This document shows, in pieces, positions 5,856-14,930 of a stretch of DNA of 17,972 nt. The stretch comes from Mycobacterium marseillense. GTDB lineage: Bacteria; Actinomycetota; Actinomycetes; Mycobacteriales; Mycobacteriaceae. The position numbers were made by a program, and so were the translations under genes. The stretch lies in assembly GCF_010731675.1 (NCBI RefSeq), contig NZ_AP022585.1, positions 1-17,972 on the forward strand. The letters run 5' to 3'. The notes beneath the pieces were generated by a model. That model did not search any database and was not told the origin of the DNA. It saw nothing but the letters and a program-made list of their open reading frames with translations. How positions within the stretch are numbered: the first letter of the stretch is position 1; the number at the start of each line of letters is the position of its first letter.

Positions 5856-7073
5856 GTGCGGCCGCGTCGTGGTGTGGTGTGTACGCGGCCGTGGGCGGGA
5901 CGGTTGGCGGCGGCCGGCCATGGCTACCGCCGGCGACACGCGGCCGAGGCGGTTGCGGCGATCACTCTTGAGCTGGGTGAGGCGCCGTGGGCGGGGGTGC
6001 CGTGCTGGAGCGGGCGTCTGGAGCGCTGGGTCACGTGGACGGTTCCGGTGGCCTTTGACTGCCGCTACGACACTGATGTGCGTCCGGTGATGCCGGGCAA
6101 CCCGATCAGCCGACGCGCGGTGTTGGCGATCGCGGCGGCCCGGGCCCGCTATGCCGATCACAGCACCGGCCGTAACAGCCGGCCGTCGAATGAGCGGTTG
6201 GCCGCTGATACCGGTTACAGCGTGCGCACGGTGCAGCGCGCCGACACCGTGCTGCGGCTGCTGGGTGTCGCGACCGAGGTGTTGCGCGGCCGGCAGCGCA
6301 CCCGGGTGGAGCGGCTGGCGTCCTGGCGGGTCGATGATCGCGGCCGCGGTTGGGCCAGTGTGTGGGCGCTGCACGACAACCCGCATCTCAACTGGCACGT
6401 GTCTTCGCTGTCACCCCACCTGCGTAGCGGTCCCGTTAGGGATAAAAACTCACCTACCGAAGTGGTTACTACCGGCACCGGTGGCCCTGCGGGCCGCCGG
6501 CAGGACGGCGCTACGCGCCGCCGAGCACCTGATGCCGGGGGCACCGGCCTGGCGCGGGCGTGGCGCGCTGATCGGCACGCTCCGCCGTGGGCGCGGCGAC
6601 ACAGCGCGCCGGCCTGGGCGGCGCTGTTGGCCGCCCCGGCGGCCCACGGCTGGAGCCCGCGGGACCTCAATACGCTGATCGGCGACTGGGCCGGGGTGAC
6701 CGGTGGGCGCATCCCGGATAGCCCGCACAAGCCGATCGGCCTGCTGGGCGCGATCCTGGTGTGGCACGGGCGCGACAACCTCGACCAACGGCCGGCCGCC
6801 TTGGAGGAGGCGCGCGAGGCCGCGCAGGCCGCCGCGCACCGGGCGCATGTGGCCGTGCAGCGCGCCGCGCATGTCGAGCATCAGCGCGCCCGCGCCGCCG
6901 GCCGCGCGGCCCTGGACGGTGCCGGGCATGCCGCGGCCCGGGCCGCCGCGGCCGAAGCCGCGCGCCGCAGCGCACACAGACGCACTCATGTCGCCGCCCG
7001 CGATGCCGCACGGGTGGCGGCCGCGGTGGAAGCGGCCCGCACACCTCAACCCAGGCCGGGGCCGCGCGGTTAG
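5856..7073 (+). CDS. HTH protein, candidate plasmid replication initiator
   Basis: The open frame runs from 5673, but the first 60 codons cover the terminator and have non-coding composition. I place the start at one of GTG 5856, 5874 or 5877, or TTG 5904, and list 5856 (405 residues). Coding bias is convincing from about 5900. The central part PSNERLAADTGYSVRTVQRADTVLRLLGVATEVL is a clear helix-turn-helix/winged-helix, preceded by AILAIAAARARYADHSTGRN-like sequence. The last 90 residues are an Ala/Arg/His-rich coiled-coil-like tail. This layout fits mycobacterial plasmid Rep-type proteins, but no catalytic motif proves it; a transcriptional regulator is the alternative. Its TAG overlaps the stop of the convergent gene at 7070. 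A second frame (ATG 5797, frame 1) may hold the original N-terminus. Confidence 0.65.
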   Translation: MRPRRGVVCTRPWAGRLAAAGHGYRRRHAAEAVAAITLELGEAPWAGVPCWSGRLERWVTWTVPVAFDCRYDTDVRPVMPGNPISRRAVLAIAAARARYADHSTGRNSRPSNERLAADTGYSVRTVQRADTVLRLLGVATEVLRGRQRTRVERLASWRVDDRGRGWASVWALHDNPHLNWHVSSLSPHLRSGPVRDKNSPTEVVTTGTGGPAGRRQDGATRRRAPDAGGTGLARAWRADRHAPPWARRHSAPAWAALLAAPAAHGWSPRDLNTLIGDWAGVTGGRIPDSPHKPIGLLGAILVWHGRDNLDQRPAALEEAREAAQAAAHRAHVAVQRAAHVEHQRARAAGRAALDGAGHAAARAAAAEAARRSAHRRTHVAARDAARVAAAVEAARTPQPRPGPRG

Positions 7074-7249
7074 CAGCGGTCGATCCCGTCGCCGCGCAGG
7101 TTCGGCCCGCCGCGGTGATCGCCGTACACCACGTCCAGCCGCTCCAGCCGCGCCAGCGGGGTCCCGTAGACCAGCCAGTCCAGGACGCGCTCACTACCGG
7201 GTTGCGCGCGGCGCACCAACAGCTCGGTCAATGTCGTCTCATAGTTCAT
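7070..7249 (-). CDS. Hypothetical small protein
   Basis: A 59-residue protein starting MNYETTLTELLVRRAQPGSERVLDWLVYGTPLARLERLDVVYGDHRGG. The start is ATG 7249, because GAGGAA lies 5 bases upstream. The longer open frame beginning at 7369 is low-complexity and rejected. I do not recognise a family; it has a helical first half and a strand/turn-rich second half. It converges on the HTH gene with a 4-bp overlap of the two stops and lies downstream of the VbhA-like gene on the same strand, so the two may be cotranscribed across the palindrome cluster at 7383-7419. Confidence 0.65.
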   Translation of the reverse strand: MNYETTLTELLVRRAQPGSERVLDWLVYGTPLARLERLDVVYGDHRGGPNLRGDGIDRC

Positions 7250-7382
7250 CGGTGTTCCTCGTCTCGGCGCGGGCGGCGCGGCGTTGCCACCGTGCCCCGG
7301 TGATGCCCAAGGCAGCGTCGCAGCGACGTGATCGGGCCGCCCGGTACGCGGCTGCTGCCGAATGCCCACGCCGTTGTGTTAG

Positions 7383-7419
7383 CCGACCTAACCATGGTCG
7401 GACAATCCGATTGTTAGGT
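7383..7419. repeat. Cluster of overlapping palindromes
   Basis: Four dyads overlap in 37 bases: CCGACC/GGTCGG (7383-7388, 7396-7401), ACCATGGT (7391-7398), ACAATC-C-GATTGT (7402-7414) and ACCTAAC/GTTAGGT (7386-7392, 7413-7419). It lies between two small reverse-strand genes and about 500 bp upstream of the relaxase. It may be an operator, an accessory site of the transfer origin, or a weak terminator of the VbhA-like gene. Confidence 0.5.
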
Positions 7420-7423
7420 GTGC

Positions 7424-7672
7424 TTAGCACTGTTGGGTGTGGGCGGTCGTGGTGATGTGGGTGAGGTAGTCGGCCGCGCTGGTTTTGCCGGCGGCAAAGT
7501 TGACCAGGCGGGTGATGTCGTCGTCGCTGGGGTGCCAGCCGGATAAGACGTTGTTGGCGATGGCGTTGCGTACCGCGCGCCGATCGGCCGGCGCCAGTTC
7601 GGCGGACAGGTCGTCGACGCGGCGCCACAGCGCCGCCAGCTCCTCGTCCTCACCCACCGCCACCATCCCCAT
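7424..7672 (-). CDS. VbhA-like antitoxin-domain protein
   Basis: About 82 residues. The C-terminal half, [39 protein letters not shown], follows the VbhA antitoxin pattern: a helix ending in an N/S-x-L-x-G turn, a P-S-x-(D/E) start of the next helix, and a G-(K/E)-x-S/T turn before the final helix. VbhA proteins normally block a Fic-domain AMP-transferase. No HPFxxGNGR Fic motif is present anywhere in the window, so this copy is either orphaned or has a different partner. The start is uncertain: the frame opens at GTG 7726, with ATGs at 7672 and 7666. I use 7672, since the extra N-terminal residues look non-coding. In many actinobacterial conjugative elements such genes sit near the relaxase, as here. 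Confidence 0.65.
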   Translation of the reverse strand: MGMVAVGEDEELAALWRRVDDLSAELAPADRRAVRNAIANNVLSGWHPSDDDITRLVNFAAGKTSAADYLTHITTTAHTQQC

Positions 7673-7825
7673 CCAACCCGTCCACCGGTTTATCTCACCC
7701 GGCTTTCCGTCAAATCCTCTACACACCCGGGCTTCCCGCAGCCCCTACCGCTGCATCGCCCGGCAAACCATTCTCCCAAAACCGCGTGTCGTACTGGCAC
7801 ATTTGCACAAGGGGGTGCGAGGCTA

Positions 7826-7856
7826 CCTGCTGGGCAAACGGTGTTTGCCCAGCAGG
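7826..7856. repeat. Perfect 14-bp inverted repeat upstream of the relaxase, candidate oriT
   Basis: CCTGCTGGGCAAAC, loop GGT, GTTTGCCCAGCAGG: 14 of 14 bases pair around a 3-base loop. It lies 43 bp upstream of the relaxase start at 7900. MobF relaxases recognise an inverted repeat beside their nick site, and oriT commonly adjoins the relaxase gene. A transcription attenuator in the relaxase leader is the alternative; no T-run follows. Confidence 0.5.
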
Positions 7857-7899
7857 GGCGGCCCGCTTGGGCGGTCTTCCGGCGGGAGCAGGTGGCCAA

Positions 7900-10722
7900 G
7901 TGTTGACGATTGCGAAGCTCTCGCGGTGGTCGATCAATTACTACAACGACACCGCCCGCGCCGCCGGCCAAGCGGCCACAGATTTGCAGCGCGCGGGTGG
8001 TGGGTTGGGTGAGTATTACTCCGAGGGTGATACCCGCACCCCGGTGTGGGTGTGTGCCGGCGACGCCCACCAGGCCGCCGCCTTGGTCGGGTTGAGTGCT
8101 GCGCAGCAGGCCGGGGGGCAGGCGGATGTCGAGGTGGTAGCGCGCTGGCTCGATGACGGCGCCGCCCCGAACGGGGAGTGTGGGCGCGGCTTCGGTAAGC
8201 GGTCGGTGCATGGGTTTGATTTGACGTTTTGCGCGCCCAAAAGCGTGTCGTTGATCCGGGCGTTGCAGGGCAACGACGTGACCGAAAAGGCGGTCGTGGC
8301 CGCCCACACCACCGCGATGAGGGAGGCGATGGAATACCTCGCGGCGCACGCCGGCTACACCCGCATTCACAACCCGGTCACGGGGGACAAAGATCTGGTG
8401 CGGCTGCCCGGTCTGGTGGCGATCGCCTATCAGCATGAGACCAGCCGGGCGGGTGATCCGCATCTGCATACCCATGTGATCGTCCCGAACCGGCAGGCCC
8501 GCGCCGACGGCAGGTTGGTGTCGATCGATGGCACGTCGCTTTTTCATGAAGCCAAAGCGGCCGGGGTGATCTATCAGGCGACGTTGCGGCGGGAGTTGAA
8601 CCGTTCGATCGGGGTGGAATGGGCCCCCGTTGATGCGGCGACGGGGATGGCGGAGGTGGCCGGGATCAACCCGGAGACGATCACCGCCTGGTCGCAGCGC
8701 TCGTCGGCGTTGCGGCAGTGGGCGGCGGGCAATCTGGTCGTCGTCGATGGCGCGCAGCCCACGGCGGCGCAGTTGGCGGCCGCGCAAAAAGCCACCCGCC
8801 CAGCCAAACCCGAACAGCTCGCGTGGGCGGCGCTGCGGCAGATGTGGCGCGCCGATGCGCGCGGGCTCGGGGTGGATCGCGGCGCGCATAGCGCGGCGCG
8901 GGAGGCGCGGCGGGCGCGCAGCGCGACCGCCACAGCGCCGCTGGTGCGGGGCCGGTTGTTGGCGGCCGGCGAGGCGATGGACAAGGCGGCGTTCACCCGG
9001 GCGGACCTCGTCGAGCTGATCGGGGCGCAACTACCCGTGGACACCGAGGGGTCGCCGCGGCAGTTGGTGGAGGCCGCCGTCGACGGGCTCGGGTTGCGGG
9101 TCACCGCGCCGCGGGCCGCGCATCAACGGGAGGGCCATGAGCGGTTCACCTTGGAAGCGTTTTTGGCCGAGGAACAGGCCGTGCTTGATCTCGTGGATGC
9201 CGCCGATGTACGCGCGCAGGTGTGGGTCGATGAATACGACACCGCCGGGCTCTCGCCCGATCAGGACCAGGCGGTGCGAAACATTGCCAGCACGCCCCAG
9301 TTGGTGTGTCCGTTGTCGGCGCCGGCGGGGGCGGGTAAGACCACCTCGTTGCGGGCGCTGGCCACTGCGGCGCGCCGCTTCCGGGGCCGGGTCATTGTGG
9401 TGGCCCCGACCGGCAAAGCCGTCGATGTCGCGGTGCGGGAGGGGGCTGGCGATGTCGGATACACCGTGGCCAAAGCCCTCAAGGAACTGCGCGCCGGCAC
9501 GCTGACGATTGACCGGAGCACCCTGGTGGTGGTCGATGAGGCCGCCATGGTCGGCACCGATGATTTGCGCCAACTGCTCACCGCCACCACCAGAGCGGGG
9601 GTCAAAACGGCACTGGTCGGGGATGCGCACCAACTTGCGCCCGTCAAGGCGCGGGGTGGGATGTTCGCCCAACTGTGCACCGACCTGCCCTGGACGCAGC
9701 GGCTTTCCGAGGTGTGGCGGATGCGCGACCCCGAGGAGCGCTCGGCTTCCCTGGCCATCCGGGACGGCGGGCCGGCACCGGTGCGGCGGGCCGTCGACTG
9801 GTACCGGACTAATGATCGGCTGCACACCGGCGATGACATCGCCATGGCCGGCGACGCCCTGACCGGCTATCGCGCCGACGTCGCCGAGGGTAAGGATGCG
9901 CTGCTGATCTGCGACACCAAAGAGATGGCTGATGCGCTTAACCGGCGCATCCACGACGACACCATCGACGCCGACGCCACAACGGTGACCGCTGCGCGCG
10001 GACATCGCATCGCCCACGGCGATGTGATTATCAGCCGCCGCAACGATCCCACCAACCCGGTCCATGACGCCACCGACTTCGCCAAAACCGCCGATCCGGT
10101 GCGCAACGGGCAACGCTGGCAGGTGTTCGCCGTCGACCCCGAGCATGACCGCATCGCTGCGCGGCGCCTCGATGACGGCGCGCGGGCCGCCTTCACCGGC
10201 GACTACCTCAAAGAGCACATCACCCACGGGTATGCGGTCACCGTGCACTCCGCCCAAGGCGTCACCGCCGAGGTCACCCGCGCGGTGCTCGGCGAAAACA
10301 CCAGCCGCAACCTGCTGTACGTCGCGCTCACCCGCGGCCGCGACGCCAACCACGCCTACCTTTATGAGCGCCGCGCCGGAGAAACCGAACACGAACACAC
10401 CGAACACGCAGAGGGTGTGCATGTGGCGCGTCGCGGCACCAGCCGCGACGCCGCCGTCCTGGTGCGCCACATCATCGGTAATCGCGACGACCAAGCCCGC
10501 ACCGCCCACGACATCGCCGGCCAAACCAAGGACCGCGAGCAGCTACCCGAACACGTGCAGAGCCTTCTCGAGCGTCGCACCCACGCCGTACAAGCCCGGC
10601 GGACCGCCTACCGGCATTGGCATGATCAGCGGGTCGAACAGGGCCTCGAACGCGAACGCTGGATCGATCAACATCTCAGCCGCGGCCGCGACCAGGGCCT
10701 TGATTATGGCCTTGAACTATAG
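7900..10722 (+). CDS. MobF relaxase-helicase (TrwC/TraI/TraA-like)
   Basis: A 940-residue conjugative relaxase that nicks one strand at oriT, stays bound through a tyrosine and unwinds the transferred strand. The N-terminal relaxase domain (about 1-290) has the tyrosine pairs Y14-Y15 (INYYND) and Y39-Y40 (EYYSEG). The metal-binding histidines are in HLHTH (188-192). The RecD/SF1-type helicase domain has Walker A GAGKTT (Lys 480), Walker B VVDEAAM (546-547), VHSAQG near 778 and [11 protein letters not shown] near 805. The final 110 residues are charged helix. The start is GTG 7900, with GGGAG 11 bases upstream; it restores the family N-terminus (VLTIAKLS). The ATG at 7786 would place the hairpin at 7826-7856 in coding sequence. 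Length is at the short end for MobF. No coupling protein or secretion gene is in the window. Confidence 0.95.
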   Translation: MLTIAKLSRWSINYYNDTARAAGQAATDLQRAGGGLGEYYSEGDTRTPVWVCAGDAHQAAALVGLSAAQQAGGQADVEVVARWLDDGAAPNGECGRGFGKRSVHGFDLTFCAPKSVSLIRALQGNDVTEKAVVAAHTTAMREAMEYLAAHAGYTRIHNPVTGDKDLVRLPGLVAIAYQHETSRAGDPHLHTHVIVPNRQARADGRLVSIDGTSLFHEAKAAGVIYQATLRRELNRSIGVEWAPVDAATGMAEVAGINPETITAWSQRSSALRQWAAGNLVVVDGAQPTAAQLAAAQKATRPAKPEQLAWAALRQMWRADARGLGVDRGAHSAAREARRARSATATAPLVRGRLLAAGEAMDKAAFTRADLVELIGAQLPVDTEGSPRQLVEAAVDGLGLRVTAPRAAHQREGHERFTLEAFLAEEQAVLDLVDAADVRAQVWVDEYDTAGLSPDQDQAVRNIASTPQLVCPLSAPAGAGKTTSLRALATAARRFRGRVIVVAPTGKAVDVAVREGAGDVGYTVAKALKELRAGTLTIDRSTLVVVDEAAMVGTDDLRQLLTATTRAGVKTALVGDAHQLAPVKARGGMFAQLCTDLPWTQRLSEVWRMRDPEERSASLAIRDGGPAPVRRAVDWYRTNDRLHTGDDIAMAGDALTGYRADVAEGKDALLICDTKEMADALNRRIHDDTIDADATTVTAARGHRIAHGDVIISRRNDPTNPVHDATDFAKTADPVRNGQRWQVFAVDPEHDRIAARRLDDGARAAFTGDYLKEHITHGYAVTVHSAQGVTAEVTRAVLGENTSRNLLYVALTRGRDANHAYLYERRAGETEHEHTEHAEGVHVARRGTSRDAAVLVRHIIGNRDDQARTAHDIAGQTKDREQLPEHVQSLLERRTHAVQARRTAYRHWHDQRVEQGLERERWIDQHLSRGRDQGLDYGLEL

Positions 10723-10728
10723 ATGCGT

Positions 10729-13629
10729 TCACGCTTCATGGAGCTTGGTGGTTGCCGCATCCGCGTCTTCACCCAGAAGAAGAGAACGAACCAGTCGACG
10801 CGGCCCGAAGGGGCGAAGCATCTGGCTGGCTGGGCGGGGGCGTATTCGTTGGGGCCACCAGAACCAGCGCCCGAGCAGCGCCGCGATGGACGGTGTCATC
10901 AGGGAGCGGACGATGAGGGTGTCGAACAGCAGGCCGAGGCCGATGGTGCTGCCAGCCTGGCCAATCGAGCGCAGGTCGCTCGCGACCATAGACATCATGG
11001 TGAAGGCGAACACCAGGCCCGCGGCGGTGACAACTCCACCGGTGTTGCCCATGGAGCGGATGATGCCGGTCTTTAATCCCGCGGCTATCTCCCCCTGGAA
11101 GCGTGAGACCAATAGCAGGTTGTAGTCGGAGCCGACGGCTAACAGGATGATCGTCCCGAACACGGGCGCGATCCAGTTCAGGTCCAGGCCGACGATATGT
11201 TGCCAGACCAGCACGGTGAGCCCGAAGGCCGCGCCCAGCGATAACAGCACGGTGCCGACGATTGCCATGGAGGCAACGAGAGCTCGGGTGATGATCACCA
11301 TGACGACGAAGATCAGCGTCAATGCCGCTAATCCCACGAGCAGGATGTCGTATTTGGCGCCGGATTGTATGTCGTTGTACATCGCCGCGGTGCCGGTGAG
11401 ATAGAACTTGCCGTTGACCAGCGATGTTCCCTTCACGGTGTGGTGTGCGGTTTCAAGTTCGGGTTTGACGGCCGAGATGCCTTTGGGTGTTGCGGGATCG
11501 GCAGCGTGGGTGATGATGAAGCGCGCGGCTTTGCCGTCCGGCGACAAGAACAGTTTGAGCCCGCGCTGGAAGTCGGGGTTGTCGAAGGCTTCTGGCGGCA
11601 GGTAGAAGTAGTCGTCGGCCTTGGAGGCGTCAAAGGCCTGACCCATCGCGCTGGCCGTGTCGGTCATCCGAGCCATTTGGGTGACGAGCCCCGAGAAGCT
11701 GCTGTGCATGGTCAACAGCGTCCCGCGCATGGATTTCGCGACCGCGATGATCGGCGGAAACTGGGCGAGCATTTGCGGCAACACCGCATCGATGTCGTCC
11801 ATGTCGTTAAGGAGCGCTTTTATGTTGTCGCTGAATTTGTCGGACTGGTCGAGCGCGTCGAACATTGATCTGACCGCCCAGCAGACAGGGATGTTGAAAC
11901 AGTGCTGTTCGGCGTAGACATAGGCGTGGACGGGCCGTGCGAAGTCGTCGAAATCGGCGAGATGGTCTCGTAGCTCGTCGGCGGTGGCCTTCGCGTCTTG
12001 CAGGTCGCCGACGAGGTGGTGTGTGGTGGCGGCCATCTGGCCCAGCAGACCGTACATGCGTTGCATCGAGGCGATCATGGCCCCGAGGTCGTCGCTCATT
12101 TTGAGGATGTCGGCCACGCGGTCTTTCATGAACTGCAGGTTTTCTTGTATCGGAATGGATTGCATGCTGACCTGGAAAGGTATCGAGGTGTGTTCGATCG
12201 GGCTTCCCAGCGGTCTGGTGATGCTTTGCACCGTGGCGATGCCGGGTAGCCGGAAGATGTCCTTGGCGATCCGGTCCAGGATGATCATGTCACCGGAATT
12301 ACGCATATCGTGATCACCCTGAATCATGAGAATGTCGGGATCCATCCTGGCGGGCGTGAAATGGCGTTCCGCGGCGGCGTAGCCGACTTTCGACCCGAGA
12401 TTGGCGGGGATATAGAAGCGATCGTTGTAGCTGAGTTTCATGCTCGGCATAATGAGCATGCCGACGATAGCGATGAGCACCGCGGTCACGAAGACCGGTG
12501 CGGGCCAGCGGACGGTGGCGGTGCCGATGCGCCGCCAGCCGTGCACCTTGATCGCTCGTTTCGGATCGAGCAGACGGAAGCGGCCGGCCACGGCCACAAT
12601 AGCCGGCGCAACGGTCAGCGCGCCCGCGATCACCACCAGCAGCCCCAGTGCAGACGGGATGCCCAGCGCCTTGAAATAGGATAACCGCGCCAGATGAAGG
12701 CAGAATGTTGCGCCGGCAATCGTGAGCCCCGAGCCCAAGATGACGTGATAGGTCCCGCTAAACATTGTGTAATAGGCGGTGTCCGGGTCCTCACCGGCCT
12801 GGCGCGCCTCCTGGTAACGCCCGATCAGAAATATCGCGTAATCGGTTCCCGCGGCAATGGCCAGCGACGACAGCATGGCGACCACGAACGTGGAAAAACC
12901 CAACAGGTGGTTGTGCCCAAGGACCGCGACCACGCCTCTGGCGGTGCCCATCTCGAAGCCGACCATCACCAGAACAAGAAGCACGGTGCTCACCGAGCGA
13001 TAGACGATGAACAGCATGATCATGATGACCACACCGGTCACACCCATCATTTTGAGCATGCTTTTGTCGGCCGCCTCGTTCATGTCCGTACTGAGCGCTG
13101 CCGGGCCGGTGACATATGCCTTCAAGCCGGGTGGCGGCGCCGACTTCTGCACGATCTGGCGAACCGCGTGGACGGAGTCGTTTTGTAATGTGCTGCCCTG
13201 GTTTCCGGCGATGTTGATCTGCACATAGGCGGCTTTGCCGTCCTCGCTTTGAACCCCGGCGGCAGTGAGCACGTCGCCCCACACGTTCTGGACATGCTGT
13301 ACGTGTTCGGTGTTGGCCTCCAGCTTTTTCACCAAGCCGTTGTAATAGCGGTGCGCTTCGCCGCCGAGTTTTTTATCGCTTTCCAGGACCACCATGACGA
13401 TGCTGTCGGAATTGGACTCCTGGAACGTCTTACCGATTTGCTTTGCGGCGATCACCGAGGGCGCATCTGCTGGTGACGTCGACACCGCGTTGTTTCTTGC
13501 GACCGATTCGATCGGCGGCACGAGGACGTTCACCGCGATCGTCACAAGCAACCAGACGAGAATGATCGGCCACGAAAACCGCTGCACCGCCCGCATGAAT
13601 CTCGGGCGGGTCGTGTGGTCGGAGTTCAT
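10729..13629 (-). CDS. mmpL: MmpL-family RND transporter
   Basis: A 966-residue inner-membrane transporter of the mycobacterial MmpL family, which exports lipids or siderophores using the proton gradient. One TM segment lies at about 20-40, followed by a periplasmic porter domain, then TM bundles at about 192-350 and 760-920. The paired Asp-Tyr motifs of the proton relay are present in both bundles: GTDYAIFLIGRYQEAR (Asp263-Tyr264) and GSDYNLLLVSRFQGE (Asp835-Tyr836). The periplasmic insert contains HCFNIPVCWAVRSMFDALD, a conserved cysteine pair of MmpL4/5-type members. Length is normal and the gene looks intact. It starts with a 4-bp overlap on mmpS, as in mmpS4-mmpL4 and mmpS5-mmpL5. It ends 6 bp from the convergent relaxase stop. 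Substrate is unknown; placement beside the sulfur-stress genes suggests export during redox stress, which is inference. Confidence 0.95.
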   Translation of the reverse strand: MNSDHTTRPRFMRAVQRFSWPIILVWLLVTIAVNVLVPPIESVARNNAVSTSPADAPSVIAAKQIGKTFQESNSDSIVMVVLESDKKLGGEAHRYYNGLVKKLEANTEHVQHVQNVWGDVLTAAGVQSEDGKAAYVQINIAGNQGSTLQNDSVHAVRQIVQKSAPPPGLKAYVTGPAALSTDMNEAADKSMLKMMGVTGVVIMIMLFIVYRSVSTVLLVLVMVGFEMGTARGVVAVLGHNHLLGFSTFVVAMLSSLAIAAGTDYAIFLIGRYQEARQAGEDPDTAYYTMFSGTYHVILGSGLTIAGATFCLHLARLSYFKALGIPSALGLLVVIAGALTVAPAIVAVAGRFRLLDPKRAIKVHGWRRIGTATVRWPAPVFVTAVLIAIVGMLIMPSMKLSYNDRFYIPANLGSKVGYAAAERHFTPARMDPDILMIQGDHDMRNSGDMIILDRIAKDIFRLPGIATVQSITRPLGSPIEHTSIPFQVSMQSIPIQENLQFMKDRVADILKMSDDLGAMIASMQRMYGLLGQMAATTHHLVGDLQDAKATADELRDHLADFDDFARPVHAYVYAEQHCFNIPVCWAVRSMFDALDQSDKFSDNIKALLNDMDDIDAVLPQMLAQFPPIIAVAKSMRGTLLTMHSSFSGLVTQMARMTDTASAMGQAFDASKADDYFYLPPEAFDNPDFQRGLKLFLSPDGKAARFIITHAADPATPKGISAVKPELETAHHTVKGTSLVNGKFYLTGTAAMYNDIQSGAKYDILLVGLAALTLIFVVMVIITRALVASMAIVGTVLLSLGAAFGLTVLVWQHIVGLDLNWIAPVFGTIILLAVGSDYNLLLVSRFQGEIAAGLKTGIIRSMGNTGGVVTAAGLVFAFTMMSMVASDLRSIGQAGSTIGLGLLFDTLIVRSLMTPSIAALLGRWFWWPQRIRPRPASQMLRPFGPRRLVRSLLLGEDADAATTKLHEA

Positions 13630-14054
13630 GCCGCCTTCACCAAGCAGAAGGCCTGGGCGTGGTGCCCGCTGGCAGATTGCTGGTCTTTGACCTCACCGTT
13701 GACCGTGATGCGACACCCGATCGTGTCGCTGTTGCCCTGTGCCACCAAGTTGGCGATCACCGCCGGTACCGTCGTCGTGACCGTGTAGCTCCACGGCAGG
13801 CTGGCGAACTTCGCCTGCTCCGCTTCGGCATTCATGCCCAAATAGCTCACGCTTCCCGCGGTGTCGCTGGGCCCGAAAACCTCATACGTCACCCGCTTGA
13901 CATGGAAAGGCACGATCATTGGGGCGCTGCGGGGCTGCGAAAAGATCTCGTCGGAGCCGAACAGACCGCGAAGCCGTTCCACGCCCATCCCGCCAAGGGC
14001 AACTGCGGCCACCACGACCAGCGGTACCCACGCCCGCTTGAGAAAGATCAACAT
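13626..14054 (-). CDS. mmpS: MmpS-family accessory protein
   Basis: A 142-residue membrane-anchored accessory protein of the MmpL transporter. Residues 7-31 (KRAWVPLVVVAAVALGGMGVERLRGLFG) form the single N-terminal TM anchor with the family's typical exit sequence. The rest is a periplasmic beta-sandwich, with VTYEVFG, GSVSYLGMNAE and PWSYTVTTTVPAV strands matching MmpS4/S5. The two cysteines (GCRITVNGEV and AFCLVKA) sit where the family has a disulfide. The ATG at 14054 has GGAGGGGAAGAAGG upstream. It overlaps mmpL by 4 bp and is divergent from the CsoR-family repressor, 233 bp away. Confidence 0.93.
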   Translation of the reverse strand: MLIFLKRAWVPLVVVAAVALGGMGVERLRGLFGSDEIFSQPRSAPMIVPFHVKRVTYEVFGPSDTAGSVSYLGMNAEAEQAKFASLPWSYTVTTTVPAVIANLVAQGNSDTIGCRITVNGEVKDQQSASGHHAQAFCLVKAA

Positions 14055-14112
14055 TCAAACCTTCTTCCCCTCCTGACAGCGTCACTATCAAGCAAATTGC
14101 TGTTCACGCCCG

Positions 14113-14206
14113 GGCCGCCGCATCGAGCGGCGGGTGTGACCGGCGGGGACGCCGGACACCAGGCCGGTATTTGTCACCTGGTCGGCCGCCGCATGATCGC
14201 GGCGCC
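14113..14206. promoter_or_regulatory. Hairpin-rich leader upstream of mmpS
   Basis: Three hairpins follow one another. They are CCGCCGC/GCGGCGG (14115-14133), GTGT-GA-CCGGC with GCCGG-ACAC (14134-14159), and CGCCGC/GCGGCG around ATGATC (about 14187-14204). The 11-mer GGCCGCCGCAT occurs at 14113-14123 and again at 14184-14194. They lie in the presumed untranslated leader of mmpS-mmpL (reverse strand). They may control that operon, or simply reflect high GC. Confidence 0.4.
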
Positions 14207-14256
14207 GGTTGAGCAATGGCGTTTCCCGGCGGCGTCAGCGACCTGCCATGACTGTA

Positions 14257-14608
<352 letters not shown>

Positions 14609-14634
14609 CCCCAAACCGGAGGAGGCGAAAGCAC

Positions 14635-14913
14635 ATGACTCACACCCGCGGGAATGACCGACCCGTTGCGAAGTGACGATCTGGTTGGTCCCCGTGTGTC
14701 CGTTTTCGTGGAACACCACACGTTGGCTGGCCGCGGTCGCCGACAAAAACCGCAGTGCCCATCGATTGGCAATTAATGAGTTTGGCCGTCCTCAACCAGG
14801 GGCGAGAACTGCCGCCTCGCCAGCAGGCGCCGATGCGCGATACACAACCGATCGGCCGGCTGATGACCGCCATCGATCGCGAACTGCTCCCGCGCAGGAA
14901 TCTGTTTAGGTAA
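14635..14913 (+). pseudogene. Decayed DsbA/FrnE-type thiol oxidoreductase (Rv2466c-like)
   Basis: GGAGGAGG and an ATG at 14635 start a frame that ends at TGA 14674 after 13 codons. In the frame beginning at 14673 one reads VTIWLVPVCPFSWNTTRWLAAV. That matches the N-terminal strand and active-site helix of the mycobacterial DsbA-like family represented by Rv2466c, with CPFS where that family has CPxC/CPxA. In the first frame again, from about 14755, PIDWQLMSLAVLNQGRELPP continues the same family's second conserved block. Two compensating single-base shifts, near 14672 and 14750, would rejoin them. The protein would still stop at about 92 residues, less than half the usual length of about 200. 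I read it as the ruined remnant of an oxidoreductase once encoded between the repressor and the first flavoprotein. Confidence 0.7.
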
Positions 14914-14930
14914 GGAAAGGTAGCGAAACC

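Noticed and set aside
7786..7899. ATG-started 38-residue N-terminal extension of the relaxase
   Set aside because: It would place a perfect 14-bp hairpin in coding sequence, and the family N-terminus begins at GTG 7900 behind GGGAG.
7690..10524. Long reverse-strand open frames opposite the relaxase (7690-9030 and 9031-10524)
   Set aside because: They are antisense to a clearly conserved MobF gene, Arg/Gly/His-rich, and arise from high third-position GC.
14674..14676. In-frame TGA considered as selenocysteine
   Set aside because: No selenocysteine insertion hairpin is evident, the family's active-site Cys lies in another frame, and two frameshifts explain the pattern better.
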